Shown: positions 33,901-42,899, counted from the first letter of the stretch. The stretch: 64,000 bases of DNA from Pontibacter russatus (GCF_009931655.1 NZ_CP047984.1:4901850-4965849); one strand, 5' to 3'. A program made the numbers and translations. Notes: generated by a model not told the origin, from the letters alone.

Positions 33901-36723
33901 TTAGTTGCGCCCTCCGCGGCCACGTCCGCCCCAGTCTCCGCGTTCGCCGCCGGGCTGCAAGTCGTCCGGCAGCTGGCCGCCGAAATTGCGGATGTTGTAC
34001 GTGAAAGTCAGCATGAAGTAGCGCTGCAGGACGTTTGTTTGTACGTCTTCAACAAAATTGGCGCGCACGTTGCGCCGCACGCTCACGTTCTGGTTCAGCA
34101 GGTCGTTCACGCTCAGGCTAATCTCGCCCTTCTGGTTCTTGAAAATCTTCTTGCCGAGGCTCATGTTCCAGAGCATGAAGTTATTCTCCAGCGCGTCCGA
34201 CAGGCCAGAGTTGAACTGGTGGTTCAGCTCGGTGCGGTACACCAGCCCTTTCCAGAATATCCAGTTCAGCCGCAGCTGCGACGATTGGTTGAAGTAGTTG
34301 TTGTTCTGTTGCGTCAGCAGCGTGTTGTCCACCAGGTTAAAGCTGGAACGGGTGGAGATGTTGAAGTCTACTTTTTCGCTGATGTTGCTGCTGAGGCCAA
34401 GCCCCAGCCTGAAGTTGGTCTCGTTGGCATAGTTCACCTCGTTCGTCTCGTTTTCCTGGTTAATGATCAGGCCCGGAATCCTGGAGTAGCCAAAGCCGCC
34501 GTTCATGTTGAAGTTGGAGTTGACGAAGTTTACCGGCTGGCCGTAGTTGAAGAACGACCGCACGTTCCAGTAGCCGTCCAGGTTAACGGGGCGCGACAGC
34601 GTGGCGCCACTTCCCAGCACGATGTCGTCGCTCAGCCGCAGCGAGTCCTGCACCAGCAGGGAGCTGTTGGTCACGTAGTCCTGCACAAGTGAGCCCATCA
34701 GGAAGGCAAAGAACACCTTGTTTGTTTCCTTGTCGAAGCTTCTGTAACGCATCCGGAGCTGGTTCTCGAACGACTGGTTCAGGTTGGGGTTGCCCACACT
34801 CACCTGCAGCGTGTTCGAATAATCAATCACATCCTGCATGTCTTCAATAGAAGGCGCGTCCGTATCGGCCCTGTAATCCAGGAAGAGGGTGCGGGTTTCG
34901 TCAAATTTGTATTCCAGCTGGGCGGAGGGCAGGATGCTGCCAAAGGTGCGGTTCAAATCATATGGCGCCGGGAATACCTGGTCGTTCTGCAGCTTTGCCT
35001 CCTGGTACTCTACTTCCACCTGCAGCCTCACGTCCTCTGTGCTATACTGGTAGCCTATCTCCGCTTCCTGTGTCAGGTATTCGCTCTTGAAGGTATTGCT
35101 CAGGATGGTGTCCAACGCGCTGTACTGCTCCAGTTGCTCCACAAAATCATAGGTGAGCTTGTCCGTGTCGTCTACCCGGTTGCCTATTTCATACTCCAGT
35201 TGCACGCGGCTGTTCTCACCCACCGGCTCGGTGTAGGAGACGTTTGCCTCCCAGGAGTAGCCGGTTCTGTCAGTGTCGGTAAACTGCTTGCGGTATTCGT
35301 TCCGGGCGGCATCATCCGAGAAGATAGTGTTCGAGAGGAGGTACCGCTCGCCGTTCCCCGCGCTGTAGTCGGTGTTGAGCCTAGTAGAGAACGTGCGCCC
35401 CTCTTTCGCGAAACTGTGGCTGTAGAAGATGTTGTTATTAAAACTGTAATTCCCGTTGTCCGAATCCGATATGTTTTCTGTCTGGTTCAGCAGGCCCTCG
35501 TCCCATGTGGTTTGCCCGAACAGGTTGGAGTTGGCACCGCTCTGCTGGACGGAAATTCTGGGGGTAATGAGCAGCCTGTTGCGCTCGTTCATCTTATAGT
35601 CGAGGCGCATGTTAAAGCGGTGGACATTCTCGGTGTTGATGCCAGCCACGGTCTCTGTATATTCCTGGCCTGGGTAGGCCGCCTGCACATAGTCACGCAG
35701 AGTGTACCGGCTCTGGTCAAACTCTCTGTTGGTGAAGGAGTAGTTGCCGCTCACCTCCATTTTTTTGCCCCACATGTCGCTGTAGTTCACCCCGATGGTG
35801 TTGGTCGTGATGATGCCGTCCGGGGTGCCGCCGCCCCAGCCGCCGCGCCTGCCCCGCATGCCGCCGCCCGGCGTTTCACCCACCGAGAAATCCAGCATGT
35901 TGATGTTGTTGGTGAGGCCTGTGACGGTAAAGCGCCGGTCGTTGTTGAAAAAGTTGACCGCCGCGCCGACCATATAGCGCTCGTCGGTGCCGTAGCCAGC
36001 CGACACTTTGCCGAACTGCCCTTTCCTGCTTTCCTCCTTGGTCACGATGTTCAGGGTCTTCTCCCGCTGGCCGTCGTCGAAGCCGCTCATCTGGGAGGCG
36101 TCGCTCTGGCGGTCGAAAACCTCCACGCTCTCGATTATACCGGCGGGCAGGTTGCGCAGCGCCGCGTCGGCATCATCCCCGAAGAAGCGCTTTCCGTCTA
36201 CGAACACCTGCTTCACATCCTCGCCCTGTGCCTGCACTTTTCCGTCCGTGATGGTTACACCCGGCATTTTCGTCACCAGGTCCTCGGCGCTGGCGTCAGG
36301 GGCCGTTTTGAAAGCTCCGGCATTGTACACGGCGGTGTCGCCTTTCTGGTCGCCGAGCGGCACGCGGCCGATTACCTGCACCTCCTTGATAGAGGTGGAT
36401 GCCTCCTGCAGCTGCAGCGTTCCCAGGTTCACGGAGGCGCCTTCCATTTTCACGGACTGGCTGAAGTTCTCGAAGCCCAGGTAATTCACCTTCAGGTTGT
36501 ACTGCCCGGGTGCTACCCGCTCAAACCGGAAGTTTCCCTCCGCATCTGTAATGGTAGCGGTTGGGGTGGCCGCAGGAGCAGCGGGATTTTCTAAAAGCAC
36601 TGTGGCGCCAGGCAAGGCTGTCGCGCCCACCGCACTTTTCACCGTTCCGGACAAAGTCGCTACTTGTGCGAAAACCTGAACGGCGGCTATCAGCAGGCAC
36701 AGCGTAAGTAGTAATTTTTTCAT
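33901..36723 (-). CDS. Outer-membrane beta-barrel protein with CarboxypepD-like N-terminus
   Basis: 940 residues with a signal peptide (LLLTLCLLIAAVQVFAQ). Residues 20-110 form the carboxypeptidase-regulatory-like domain (TLSGTVKSAVGATALPGATV, FENFSQSVKMEG). A plug domain follows with KMPGVTITDGKVQAQGEDVK, VFVDGKRFFGDDADAALRNL and FDDGQREKTLNIVTKEE. The rest is a large barrel of alternating strands, with a Gly/Arg-rich loop at about 275-295 and a Gly/Arg-rich tail (GGERGDWGGRGRGGRN). It resembles the TonB-receptor-like OMP family of Bacteroidota. No SusD-type partner is adjacent and no clear TonB box was seen, so the ligand is unknown. Confidence 0.85.
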   Translation of the reverse strand: MKKLLLTLCLLIAAVQVFAQVATLSGTVKSAVGATALPGATVLLENPAAPAATPTATITDAEGNFRFERVAPGQYNLKVNYLGFENFSQSVKMEGASVNLGTLQLQEASTSIKEVQVIGRVPLGDQKGDTAVYNAGAFKTAPDASAEDLVTKMPGVTITDGKVQAQGEDVKQVFVDGKRFFGDDADAALRNLPAGIIESVEVFDRQSDASQMSGFDDGQREKTLNIVTKEESRKGQFGKVSAGYGTDERYMVGAAVNFFNNDRRFTVTGLTNNINMLDFSVGETPGGGMRGRRGGWGGGTPDGIITTNTIGVNYSDMWGKKMEVSGNYSFTNREFDQSRYTLRDYVQAAYPGQEYTETVAGINTENVHRFNMRLDYKMNERNRLLITPRISVQQSGANSNLFGQTTWDEGLLNQTENISDSDNGNYSFNNNIFYSHSFAKEGRTFSTRLNTDYSAGNGERYLLSNTIFSDDAARNEYRKQFTDTDRTGYSWEANVSYTEPVGENSRVQLEYEIGNRVDDTDKLTYDFVEQLEQYSALDTILSNTFKSEYLTQEAEIGYQYSTEDVRLQVEVEYQEAKLQNDQVFPAPYDLNRTFGSILPSAQLEYKFDETRTLFLDYRADTDAPSIEDMQDVIDYSNTLQVSVGNPNLNQSFENQLRMRYRSFDKETNKVFFAFLMGSLVQDYVTNSSLLVQDSLRLSDDIVLGSGATLSRPVNLDGYWNVRSFFNYGQPVNFVNSNFNMNGGFGYSRIPGLIINQENETNEVNYANETNFRLGLGLSSNISEKVDFNISTRSSFNLVDNTLLTQQNNNYFNQSSQLRLNWIFWKGLVYRTELNHQFNSGLSDALENNFMLWNMSLGKKIFKNQKGEISLSVNDLLNQNVSVRRNVRANFVEDVQTNVLQRYFMLTFTYNIRNFGGQLPDDLQPGGERGDWGGRGRGGRN

Positions 36724-37096
36724 GCTGGTTATTAATAAGAAGGAATGTGTTGAGTTTAGACAATCCTCTTGGGAGATGGTTTAATCCTCCATCCAAAATA
36801 TCGTAAAAATAGCGAGGCGGCTGGCACAGGGGTTTAATCTACGGGCGGCGCTTGCCAGTTTCTATAGGCCGACATATTCTTAAACAGTTGCTTTATGACC
36901 CAACCCTGGAGAGGCGTTACTCCCCCCGGAGGGTCTGGCTTTCAACCATCTGTAACCAGTTGCTTATATATAGCCTGTAACTATATGAGTGTTGCTTCCG
37001 GTTTATATATGGCTTGTTAGCGGATGGGTGGCGGCGATTTGTTATGCCGAGAAAAAAGCAGTATAATTATAACAAACCCCACCAGGGGAGGTTACT
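36724..37096. other. Divergent intergenic region before DUF2062 gene
   Basis: No gene seen. It contains an exact copy of the recurring word TTATATATGGCTTG at 37003-37016 and a one-base variant at 36964-36977. The short GC-rich stretch around 36925-36945 does not fold into a tRNA. Confidence 0.5.
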
Positions 37097-37702
37097 TTGG
37101 AGCAGCCACCGTATAAAAAGCAACTGCACACTGAAATGTGTGCACGCTTTTTGCACTTATATAGAGGTACATCCGTTTCAGTTAAATACATCTCAACTCG
37201 CAAGCCATTGTCTGTTCTAAGCGTTATTTCAGGGTTTTACAAACGCCGGCTGTTGCAGCCTGTGCGCAACCTGCTGACGCAAGGAATGACACCGCGCAAG
37301 CTGGCCGCGACAGTGGCCCTGGGTACGGTGGCGGGCATTGTGCCAGCCTTTGGGGTGAGTTCCGCCATCAGTACCGCCATTGCCGCCCGTTTCCGACTGA
37401 ACATTGCCGCCACGGTGCTGGTGGGGTACCTGGTGCATCCCCTGCAACTCCTCCTGATGATTCCCTTTATACGCACGGGCATTTTTGTCTTTGGCTTGTC
37501 AGAGCTGCACCTGTCGCTGGATGAGATGATTGCCCTGTTCCGGGCGGACTGGCTGGAGGCGCTCAACAAGCTGTGGATGGCGAACCTGGCGGGCTTTTCG
37601 GTGTGGGCGCTGGTGGCACTGCCGCTCGGCGGTTTGCTGTACCTGCTGCTGTTGCCGGTTTTCAGGAAAGTGCTGCCAAAGCCACAAGAGGTAGTAGTCT
37701 GA
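37097..37702 (+). CDS. DUF2062 membrane protein
   Basis: Up to 201 residues. The DUF2062 core (LTQGMTPRKLAATVALGTVAGIVPAFG followed by two membrane helices, then LVGYLVHPLQLLLMIPF and a last helix VWALVALPLGGLLYLLLLPV) is clear. The family is of unknown function and often linked to envelope lipid or glycan genes. The start is uncertain: TTG at 37097 lies five bases after GGGGAGG, a good ribosome site; an internal ATG at residue 14 is the other choice. It is convergent with the OmpA-type lipoprotein across a perfect palindrome. Confidence 0.75.
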   Translation: MEQPPYKKQLHTEMCARFLHLYRGTSVSVKYISTRKPLSVLSVISGFYKRRLLQPVRNLLTQGMTPRKLAATVALGTVAGIVPAFGVSSAISTAIAARFRLNIAATVLVGYLVHPLQLLLMIPFIRTGIFVFGLSELHLSLDEMIALFRADWLEALNKLWMANLAGFSVWALVALPLGGLLYLLLLPVFRKVLPKPQEVVV

Positions 37703-37753
37703 GAAATTAGAAAATCCCTTTAACGTTTATATATACAGCTTATATAGCTGTTG

Positions 37754-37799
37754 AAAAGCCAAAGGGCCAGCTTCCGCGGAAGCTGGCCCTTTGGCTTTT
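37754..37799. terminator. Perfect 46-base palindrome between convergent genes
   Basis: Arms of 23 bases are exact reverse complements without a loop; the centre is TTCCGCGGAA and the ends are AAAAGCC and GGCTTTT. It can end transcription from both the DUF2062 gene and the OmpA-type gene. Confidence 0.85.
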
Positions 37800-37826
37800 A
37801 AGTCTTGAATATAAACCCGGGAAAAA

Positions 37827-38705
37827 TCAGGTCGTCTCGAGAATCTGGAACAGCTCGTCCAGTTTAGGCGTCAGGATGATTTCGGTGCGGCGGTTTTTCT
37901 GGCGGGCCTCCTTGGTTTTCGCCTCGTCGAGCGGTACGTATTTAGACCGGCCGGAAGGCGTGACACGGTGCGGGTCTACGCCGGCGTTCGCCAGGATGCG
38001 GGTAATCTCCGTGGCGCGCAGCACGCTCAGGTCCCAGTTATCCTGCATGCCCACCGTGCCCCTTGCAATCGGCACATCGTCGGTATGGCCCTCCACCAGC
38101 ACGTTCACATCCTGCTGCTCCTTTAATACGGCTGCCAGTTTCTTCAGCGCGTCCACGCCTTTGGGATCCACTTTGGTGGAGCCGGAGTTGAAAAGCAACT
38201 GCTCTGCCAGCGACACATACACTTTGCCGTTGCGCACGTCAATGGTCAGGTCTTTGTCGTTGAAGCCGAGAAGGGCTTTGCTCACGCTGTTGCGCAGCTT
38301 AGCCACCGCCTGCTCTTTTTCGTCGAGCACGCGCTGCAGTTCGGCCAGGCGCTGCTCGCGCGCCTTCAGGTCGGCGTTCAGGCGCTCAATCTGCGATTTG
38401 CTCATGTTCAGGTTCTCGCCGAGCGTCTCGCCTTTTTTCAGGGCCTCGGCCAGGCTGCGCTGGTACTCTGCCTTCTCCTGTTCCAACTGCGCCCGTTCCT
38501 GCTCCAGGGCTGCTTTCGCCTCCTCCAGACTTGCCTTCTGCTGCTCCAGTGTCGCTTTTTCCTGCTCCAGACCCGATTTGTCTACCTCCAGGGCATTTTT
38601 GCGCGCCAGCAGGTCTTCGTACTTTTTCTTCGACACCACGCAGGACGATAGCGCCATGCTACCAGCCAGCAGGTATACGGAGACTCTCAGTAGATTCTTC
38701 TTCAT
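37827..38705 (-). CDS. OmpA-family lipoprotein with coiled coil
   Basis: 292 residues. Lipoprotein signal ends in GSMALSSC. Residues 25-150 form a long coiled coil with tandem heptads of the kind LEQEKATLEQQKASLEEAK and LEQERAQLEQEKAEY. The C-terminal 130 residues are an OmpA/MotB peptidoglycan-binding domain: LLFNSGSTKVDPKG, VLVEGHTDDVP, NWDLSVLRATEI and GRSKYVPL with QKNRRTEIIL, including the diaminopimelate-binding aspartate and arginine. It should tether the outer membrane to the cell wall with a coiled-coil spacer. ATG at 38705 (MKKNLLRV) is chosen over 38744, which would put 13 residues before the signal. Confidence 0.9.
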   Translation of the reverse strand: MKKNLLRVSVYLLAGSMALSSCVVSKKKYEDLLARKNALEVDKSGLEQEKATLEQQKASLEEAKAALEQERAQLEQEKAEYQRSLAEALKKGETLGENLNMSKSQIERLNADLKAREQRLAELQRVLDEKEQAVAKLRNSVSKALLGFNDKDLTIDVRNGKVYVSLAEQLLFNSGSTKVDPKGVDALKKLAAVLKEQQDVNVLVEGHTDDVPIARGTVGMQDNWDLSVLRATEITRILANAGVDPHRVTPSGRSKYVPLDEAKTKEARQKNRRTEIILTPKLDELFQILETT

Positions 38706-38824
38706 ATATAAATCAGCTAAATTTAATTCATGGGTGATGAACAAATATAACCAATATATGATATACAGCGAGCGCGGCAGCCAATAATTTCTGACTGGTT
38801 AAAAACCGCTTTACCTGATACTGC

Positions 38825-39700
38825 CTAAGGCTGCCTATGGAAAAGCGGCAGATCGGTGTGGGCGGGGCCTGTGGTTTCCTGTTGCTGCGCCGCCTCCCAG
38901 CCAATCATGGCCATCTTGCGCTCGCTGCCCCAGCGGTACTCACCAATGCCGCCCACGCTCTTGATAACCCGGTGGCAGGGGATGAGGAATGCTACCGGGT
39001 TGCTGCCGATGGCCGTGCCCACCGCCCGGCTGGCTTGCTGATGCCCGATGCTACCGGCCAGGGAGGCGTAGGAGGAAAGTTGCCCTTCCGGAATGCGGAG
39101 CAGGGCCTCCCACACTTTCAGCTGGAAGGGCGTGCCCCGGAGGTGCAGCGGCAGCTTTGGCGATAGGGGAGTGAGCCGGTTCTGGAAAAACTGCTGCACC
39201 TGCCGGTGAAGCTCGTTCTGTCGCGCTACGAGGTTCGCCTGTGGCCACAGGTGCCGCAACTCCTGCAGCGCCTGCTGCTCGCTTTGGTAAAAGTGCAGGT
39301 GGCAGATACCTTGTGGGGTGGAGGCCACCATATAACTTCCGAACTGGCAATTGCCGGTGCTGTAATTCAGATGCAGGTGCGCGCCCTGTTTTTTATAGTC
39401 GCCGGGCGTGATGCCCTCAATCTGCAGGAAAAGGTCGTGGAGGCGGCTCGAGCCTGACAGGCCGCTGCTGTCTGCCGCTTCTGAGAGGGAGGCGGACTGC
39501 GCGAGGGTGGCTTTGGCGTGGCGCAGTGTGAGGTACTGCAGAAACTTTTTGGGGCTGACACCGGCCCACTCCGTGAACACCCGCTGAAAATGGAACGGGC
39601 TCATGCAGACATGCGCGGCTATCGCCTTCAGGTCGGGCTGCTGCAGGGCATTCGCCCGGATGTAGCGCAGGGCTTCGGCAACTGTTTCATAATGGTTCAT
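38825..39700 (-). CDS. AraC-type HTH fused to methylated-DNA methyltransferase
   Basis: 291 residues. Residues 1-105 are an AraC/XylS DNA-binding domain (ALRYIRANALQQPDLKAIAA, MSPFHFQRVFTEWAGVSPKK). The C-terminal part is an O6-alkylguanine transferase with GTPFQLKVWEALLRIPEG, SRAVGTAIGSNPVAFLIPCHRV (cysteine acceptor in PCHRV) and GGIGEYRWG. The layout equals E. coli Ada without its N-terminal zinc domain, so the methyl-phosphotriester switch cysteine is missing, and how it would be activated is unclear. It repairs O6-methylguanine and may control its own gene. ATG at 39700 is chosen; 39781 would add a non-conserved lead. Confidence 0.88.
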   Translation of the reverse strand: MNHYETVAEALRYIRANALQQPDLKAIAAHVCMSPFHFQRVFTEWAGVSPKKFLQYLTLRHAKATLAQSASLSEAADSSGLSGSSRLHDLFLQIEGITPGDYKKQGAHLHLNYSTGNCQFGSYMVASTPQGICHLHFYQSEQQALQELRHLWPQANLVARQNELHRQVQQFFQNRLTPLSPKLPLHLRGTPFQLKVWEALLRIPEGQLSSYASLAGSIGHQQASRAVGTAIGSNPVAFLIPCHRVIKSVGGIGEYRWGSERKMAMIGWEAAQQQETTGPAHTDLPLFHRQP

Positions 39701-40029
39701 GCGGTGAAGTACCGAAAAGAGAGCCTGACTTTCAACCCGAATCTTGCTGATTTTGTGTAGACAAGAAAAGAGCCCCTGCATTAGTAACAGGCGAGGTGGT
39801 GTTTATATCAATTTTAAAAATACTGTCACCTGTGAACCGATGTGTTCGATCCCCTGCCTAACACACCGCGACACTTCTGATTTGGATTCTGCTCTATTAG
39901 AAACGCTTTTATAAGTCTTACGTATATTTATAATATTTATAACTAAAGTCATATTATATACTTTCAATTGTTCTGAACCGTGAGAAATAGTAATGGCACA
40001 GAGGGTTATTAAACCACAAAGATTATCAC
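39701..40029. other. Divergent intergenic region
   Basis: A/T-rich DNA between the AraC-methyltransferase gene and a small lipoprotein gene. No gene, promoter of clear consensus or hairpin was seen. Confidence 0.5.
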
Positions 40030-40479
40030 ATGAAAAGAGCTTTTATCATGTTTTCCGCTTTGCTCTTCCTGCTCGGGTGCGACAGCGACAGCGAGACAGT
40101 TGCTCCGTCACTTGAGACGCGGCTGAGTGGCTCCTGGACCAAAGGCACTATCAGGCTACAGTACTTTGACAAGTTTGGCAAAATGGAGTTTGAGGACACG
40201 GTGCCTTACGAAAATGGCATGGTCTATACTTTCAACAAAGGGCAAATAAAGGCTACGGGCGGTAACGGGAGCGGGTTTGTAGGAATATATAGGACATTGG
40301 AAATAGATGGCCGCCAGCAGGTGCAGATTACCGTCGGCTACCATACGCGCTACCGAAGAATAGTGGAGTTGACTGCCGACAAGCTTGTCTGGGAATCTGA
40401 TTTTGAGAATCTGGATTATTTGAATCAGGATTGGAAGACAGCCAACAAAGCACTGCACATAGAAGAATTCGCCCGCTAA
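40030..40479 (+). CDS. Small lipoprotein, function unknown
   Basis: 149 residues with a lipoprotein signal ending in ALLFLLGC at residue 16 or so, followed by an acidic Asp/Ser/Glu linker typical of surface-exposed lipoproteins of Bacteroidota. The remainder looks like a small beta-rich domain, with LSGSWTKGTIRLQYFDKFGK at the start and VELTADKLVWESDF near the end; the pattern (SGSW at the start, DKLVW near the end) is like lipocalin-type domains of this phylum. No function can be assigned. Convergent with the TPR gene, with a shared hairpin between them. Confidence 0.7.
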   Translation: MKRAFIMFSALLFLLGCDSDSETVAPSLETRLSGSWTKGTIRLQYFDKFGKMEFEDTVPYENGMVYTFNKGQIKATGGNGSGFVGIYRTLEIDGRQQVQITVGYHTRYRRIVELTADKLVWESDFENLDYLNQDWKTANKALHIEEFAR

Positions 40480-40661
40480 TCCTCACATAAAATAAAGTTT
40501 TTAATATTGTTACCCGCAGTATTATATCTTGTACTGCCCAAGCTGGGTTTTGCATTTTTGTATGCAAAAATGGAATAAGCTGTATTAATATTTGTCAACA
40601 GGCTTTTCGGTCTGCTTAGACAAATTCACAACGTATTGATAAGGTTAAAATTCATGAAAAT

Positions 40662-40688
40662 AGCCCCTGCTTATATAGGGCAGGGGCT
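40662..40688. terminator. Shared terminator of convergent genes
   Basis: AGCCCCTGC and GCAGGGGCT form a 9-bp stem around a nine-base loop; CTTTGTTTT follows on the plus strand and TTTTCAT on the minus strand. Confidence 0.8.
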
Positions 40689-40695
40689 CTTTGTT

Positions 40696-41424
40696 TTACT
40701 CTTTCGTGGTGGCTGGCGCGGCATCCGCTGCCCGGAAGAAGCCCTGCGGATCTGGCATCTGGGCGGTCAGCTCCGCGATATAATTATAGTCAATCTGCGT
40801 CAGGTCTACTGTCCGCCCCTTGTGCAGGTAGGTCCAGGCGTCGGTGTAGTCTTTTTCGTAGAACTTCACTCTGGAAAGGCTGTACAGCGCAAAGGCATTC
40901 GCGGAGTCAGCGGCAACGGCCTTGCTGAGGTAGCTGCTGGCTTTCTTCAAATCTCTTTTCTTCTTTTTGCCTTCGCTGTACACTTTCAGATATGTAGCGG
41001 CGATGTCTGACAGCAGGAGCGAGTTTTTGGGCTCATAGGCCAGCGCCTTCTCATAAAATTCGATGGCTTTCTCATTCTCACCTTTGGCCGAAGTCACCAG
41101 CCCGAAGGCCCAGTAGGTGTCCTTGTTGTCGGGGTTCAGCAGCCAGGCCAGGTTGAAGCGGTACACGGCTGTGTCCACCTGCCCTTCGTTAAGGTATTCC
41201 CAGCCGCGCTCCACAAAAAACTTGCTGGCTTCCTGCCGGTTTACAAAGCTCTTGTCGCAGTTGGTCAGAAACTTCTCGTCCTTTTGCTGCTGCTCCTCTG
41301 TCTTCTGTGCGCCGCCGAACATCGGCTGCACCTGGAGGTTCTCTTGGGTGGGCTGCTGCTCCTGTGCGATGCTGAGGGTGGTGGCACAGGCAAAGGCCAC
41401 GGCGGCTAAAAGTAATTTTTTCAT
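40696..41424 (-). CDS. Exported TPR-repeat protein
   Basis: 242 residues with a signal peptide (LLLAAVAFACATTLSIAQ). After a Gln-rich linker there are TPR units: FFVERGWEYLNEGQVDTAVY, WAFGLVTSAKGENEKAIEFY, LLSDIAATYLKVYSEGKKKK and ALYSLSRVKFYEKDYTDAWT. It is probably a periplasmic scaffold; no partner is apparent. I use the ATG at 41424 (MKKLLLAAV); an open frame to 41529 has no signal-like sequence. Confidence 0.82.
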   Translation of the reverse strand: MKKLLLAAVAFACATTLSIAQEQQPTQENLQVQPMFGGAQKTEEQQQKDEKFLTNCDKSFVNRQEASKFFVERGWEYLNEGQVDTAVYRFNLAWLLNPDNKDTYWAFGLVTSAKGENEKAIEFYEKALAYEPKNSLLLSDIAATYLKVYSEGKKKKRDLKKASSYLSKAVAADSANAFALYSLSRVKFYEKDYTDAWTYLHKGRTVDLTQIDYNYIAELTAQMPDPQGFFRAADAAPATTKE

Positions 41425-41921
41425 CTTCAGTAATATGGAGTGTTTGGGAATTTTTGTCTGCTGGAATATAAATGTACTTGAATGTTTGTTACAACGCAAG
41501 CAGCCTGTAAAACCAGCTGCGTGGGCCACATTCCCTGGTTCTACAGCAGCGGCGCTACAAAAGCCCGTTTTGTAGCGCCGCAGACTCTAACTGACGGTCA
41601 CTTCACATCTTCATCGGTCTATGCTTTAGCCCCCTCAACGCCAAGGCCTTCGGAAAAGTGCGGGAAACGCGGGGAATTCTGCACCGATTTATACATAAAG
41701 TGGACATGTTTCCCCTGATGCGATTATTACCGCCCCAAACATTTACAGCAGGCTCAGAGTAGACACAGCTGCGTATATGCCAACCTTCAAATGCTGTGGC
41801 CGGTGATGTGGTTCGTCTGCTTGCACGGGTTCAGATTGGGCCGCAAAAAACTATTTTCCGACAGTTGGCGTTTTATATATGACAACTTTCGCTATATTTG
41901 AACTAGAACCTTCTATAGATT
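41425..41921. other. Divergent region before the RES/Xre pair
   Basis: No gene seen in about 500 bases. It holds a perfect hairpin at 41549-41581 and a -7-like TATATTTG box at 41893-41900, which would start transcription about 15 bases before the antitoxin ATG; a matching -33 box is not at the right spacing. Confidence 0.5.
41549..41581. repeat. Perfect 14-bp stem hairpin in divergent spacer
   Basis: GCGGCGCTACAAAA and TTTTGTAGCGCCGC around the loop GCCCG. No gene ends here, so it is not an obvious terminator. Confidence 0.75.
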
Positions 41922-42344
41922 ATGACGCAGGCGCTCACCAACAACCTCAGCTACAAGCAAATCGACGACCGGGACGTGTTCAAGCTCATCGGCACGGTGC
42001 GGGAGGGTATAAAGTACGGCCTGTTCCAGCACATCGTCGACAGGAGCCCGTTCAGCACTACCGAGTGGTCAAATTTCCTGCACCTTTCGGAGCGCACGTT
42101 CCAGCGCTACAAAAAAGACCGGCGCACCTTCGACCCGCTGCACTCGGAGAAGATACTGGAGATAACACTGGTATATAACAAGGGCGTGGAGGTGTTCGGC
42201 GACAAGGCCAACTTCGACGCCTGGCTGAGCGCGAAGAACTTGGCCCTGGGCGGCATCAAACCCAAGGAGCTTCTGGACAGCAGCTTTGGCATCGGGCTGC
42301 TGAAAGACGAGCTGACGCGCATTGAGCACGGCGTGCTGGCATGA
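41922..42344 (+). CDS. Xre/MbcA/ParS-type antitoxin of RES toxin
   Basis: 140 residues. The N-terminal half has an Xre-like helical DNA-binding segment (KYGLFQHIVDRSPFSTTEWS, LSERTFQRYKKDRRTF), and the C-terminal half is the toxin-binding DUF2384-type domain (ILEITLVYNKGVEVFGDKAN, FDAWLSAKNLALGGIKPKEL). It should neutralise the RES toxin and repress the operon as a toxin-antitoxin complex. Its stop overlaps the toxin start by four bases (ATGA), the usual order for this type: antitoxin first. Confidence 0.9.
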   Translation: MTQALTNNLSYKQIDDRDVFKLIGTVREGIKYGLFQHIVDRSPFSTTEWSNFLHLSERTFQRYKKDRRTFDPLHSEKILEITLVYNKGVEVFGDKANFDAWLSAKNLALGGIKPKELLDSSFGIGLLKDELTRIEHGVLA

Positions 42345-42808
42345 TCGTTTACAGGCTCAGCAGGGGCAAGTTCAAAAATGACCTCTCGGGGCGTGGGGCC
42401 GAGCTGGCAGGGGGCCGCTGGAACAGCAAAGGCGTGGCCATCCTCTACACCAGCGAGTCTATCGCGCTCTGCACCGTGGAGATTGCCGTCCATATGCCGC
42501 TAGGCATCGTACCCGCCGATTACCACCTCATCCGGATAGAGTTACCGGACAGCGCCCCCATACTGGAACTCAGCCCAGATGCCCTCCCCGCCGACTGGAA
42601 AAGTTTTCCGCATGCCAACAGTACCCAGGAGATTGGAGACGCTTTTGTGCTGGAAGGGAAATACCTGGCGCTGAAGGTGCCGTCGGCCACAGTGCAGGGC
42701 ACCAGCAATTACCTCATCAACCCGCGCCACCAGGCCTTCCGGGACGTGCGCATCCTCCAAACCACTCCTTTTGAATTCGACAAGCGCCTGTTCGTGAAAG
42801 AGTCGTAA
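42341..42808 (+). CDS. RES-domain toxin (NAD phosphorylase)
   Basis: 155 residues, the whole length being the RES domain. Landmarks are the N-terminal YRLSRGKF with its arginine, GGRWNSKGVAILYTSESIAL with the glutamate and serine region, TVEIAVHM, and the C-terminal PSATVQGTSNYLINPRH. Members of this family deplete NAD+ by phosphorolysis or degradation and arrest the cell when not bound by the antitoxin. All conserved features seem present, so it should be active. The gene starts within the antitoxin stop (ATGA). Nothing nearby suggests a plasmid or phage origin. Confidence 0.9.
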   Translation: MIVYRLSRGKFKNDLSGRGAELAGGRWNSKGVAILYTSESIALCTVEIAVHMPLGIVPADYHLIRIELPDSAPILELSPDALPADWKSFPHANSTQEIGDAFVLEGKYLALKVPSATVQGTSNYLINPRHQAFRDVRILQTTPFEFDKRLFVKES

Positions 42809-42899
42809 GCAGTAGACGCTGTCGGCCGCTAGTTTATATATAAGATTAACACTCCCAATGGTGCCGCTGTGAAAGCCTGAATTTACCTTTGTTATCTAT

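Noticed and set aside
35134..36594. A 486-codon open frame opposite the outer-membrane barrel gene
   Set aside because: It mirrors the barrel gene in a complementary frame, has biased Val/His/Gly-rich composition and no domain; the barrel protein on the other strand is clearly real.
36890..36960. GC-rich patch that looked tRNA-like
   Set aside because: No acceptor stem, anticodon arm or GTTCGA-type T-loop could be folded.
42341..42808. Idea that the RES/Xre pair marks a defence island
   Set aside because: Neighbours are ordinary chromosomal genes, with no other defence or mobility gene within 20 kb.
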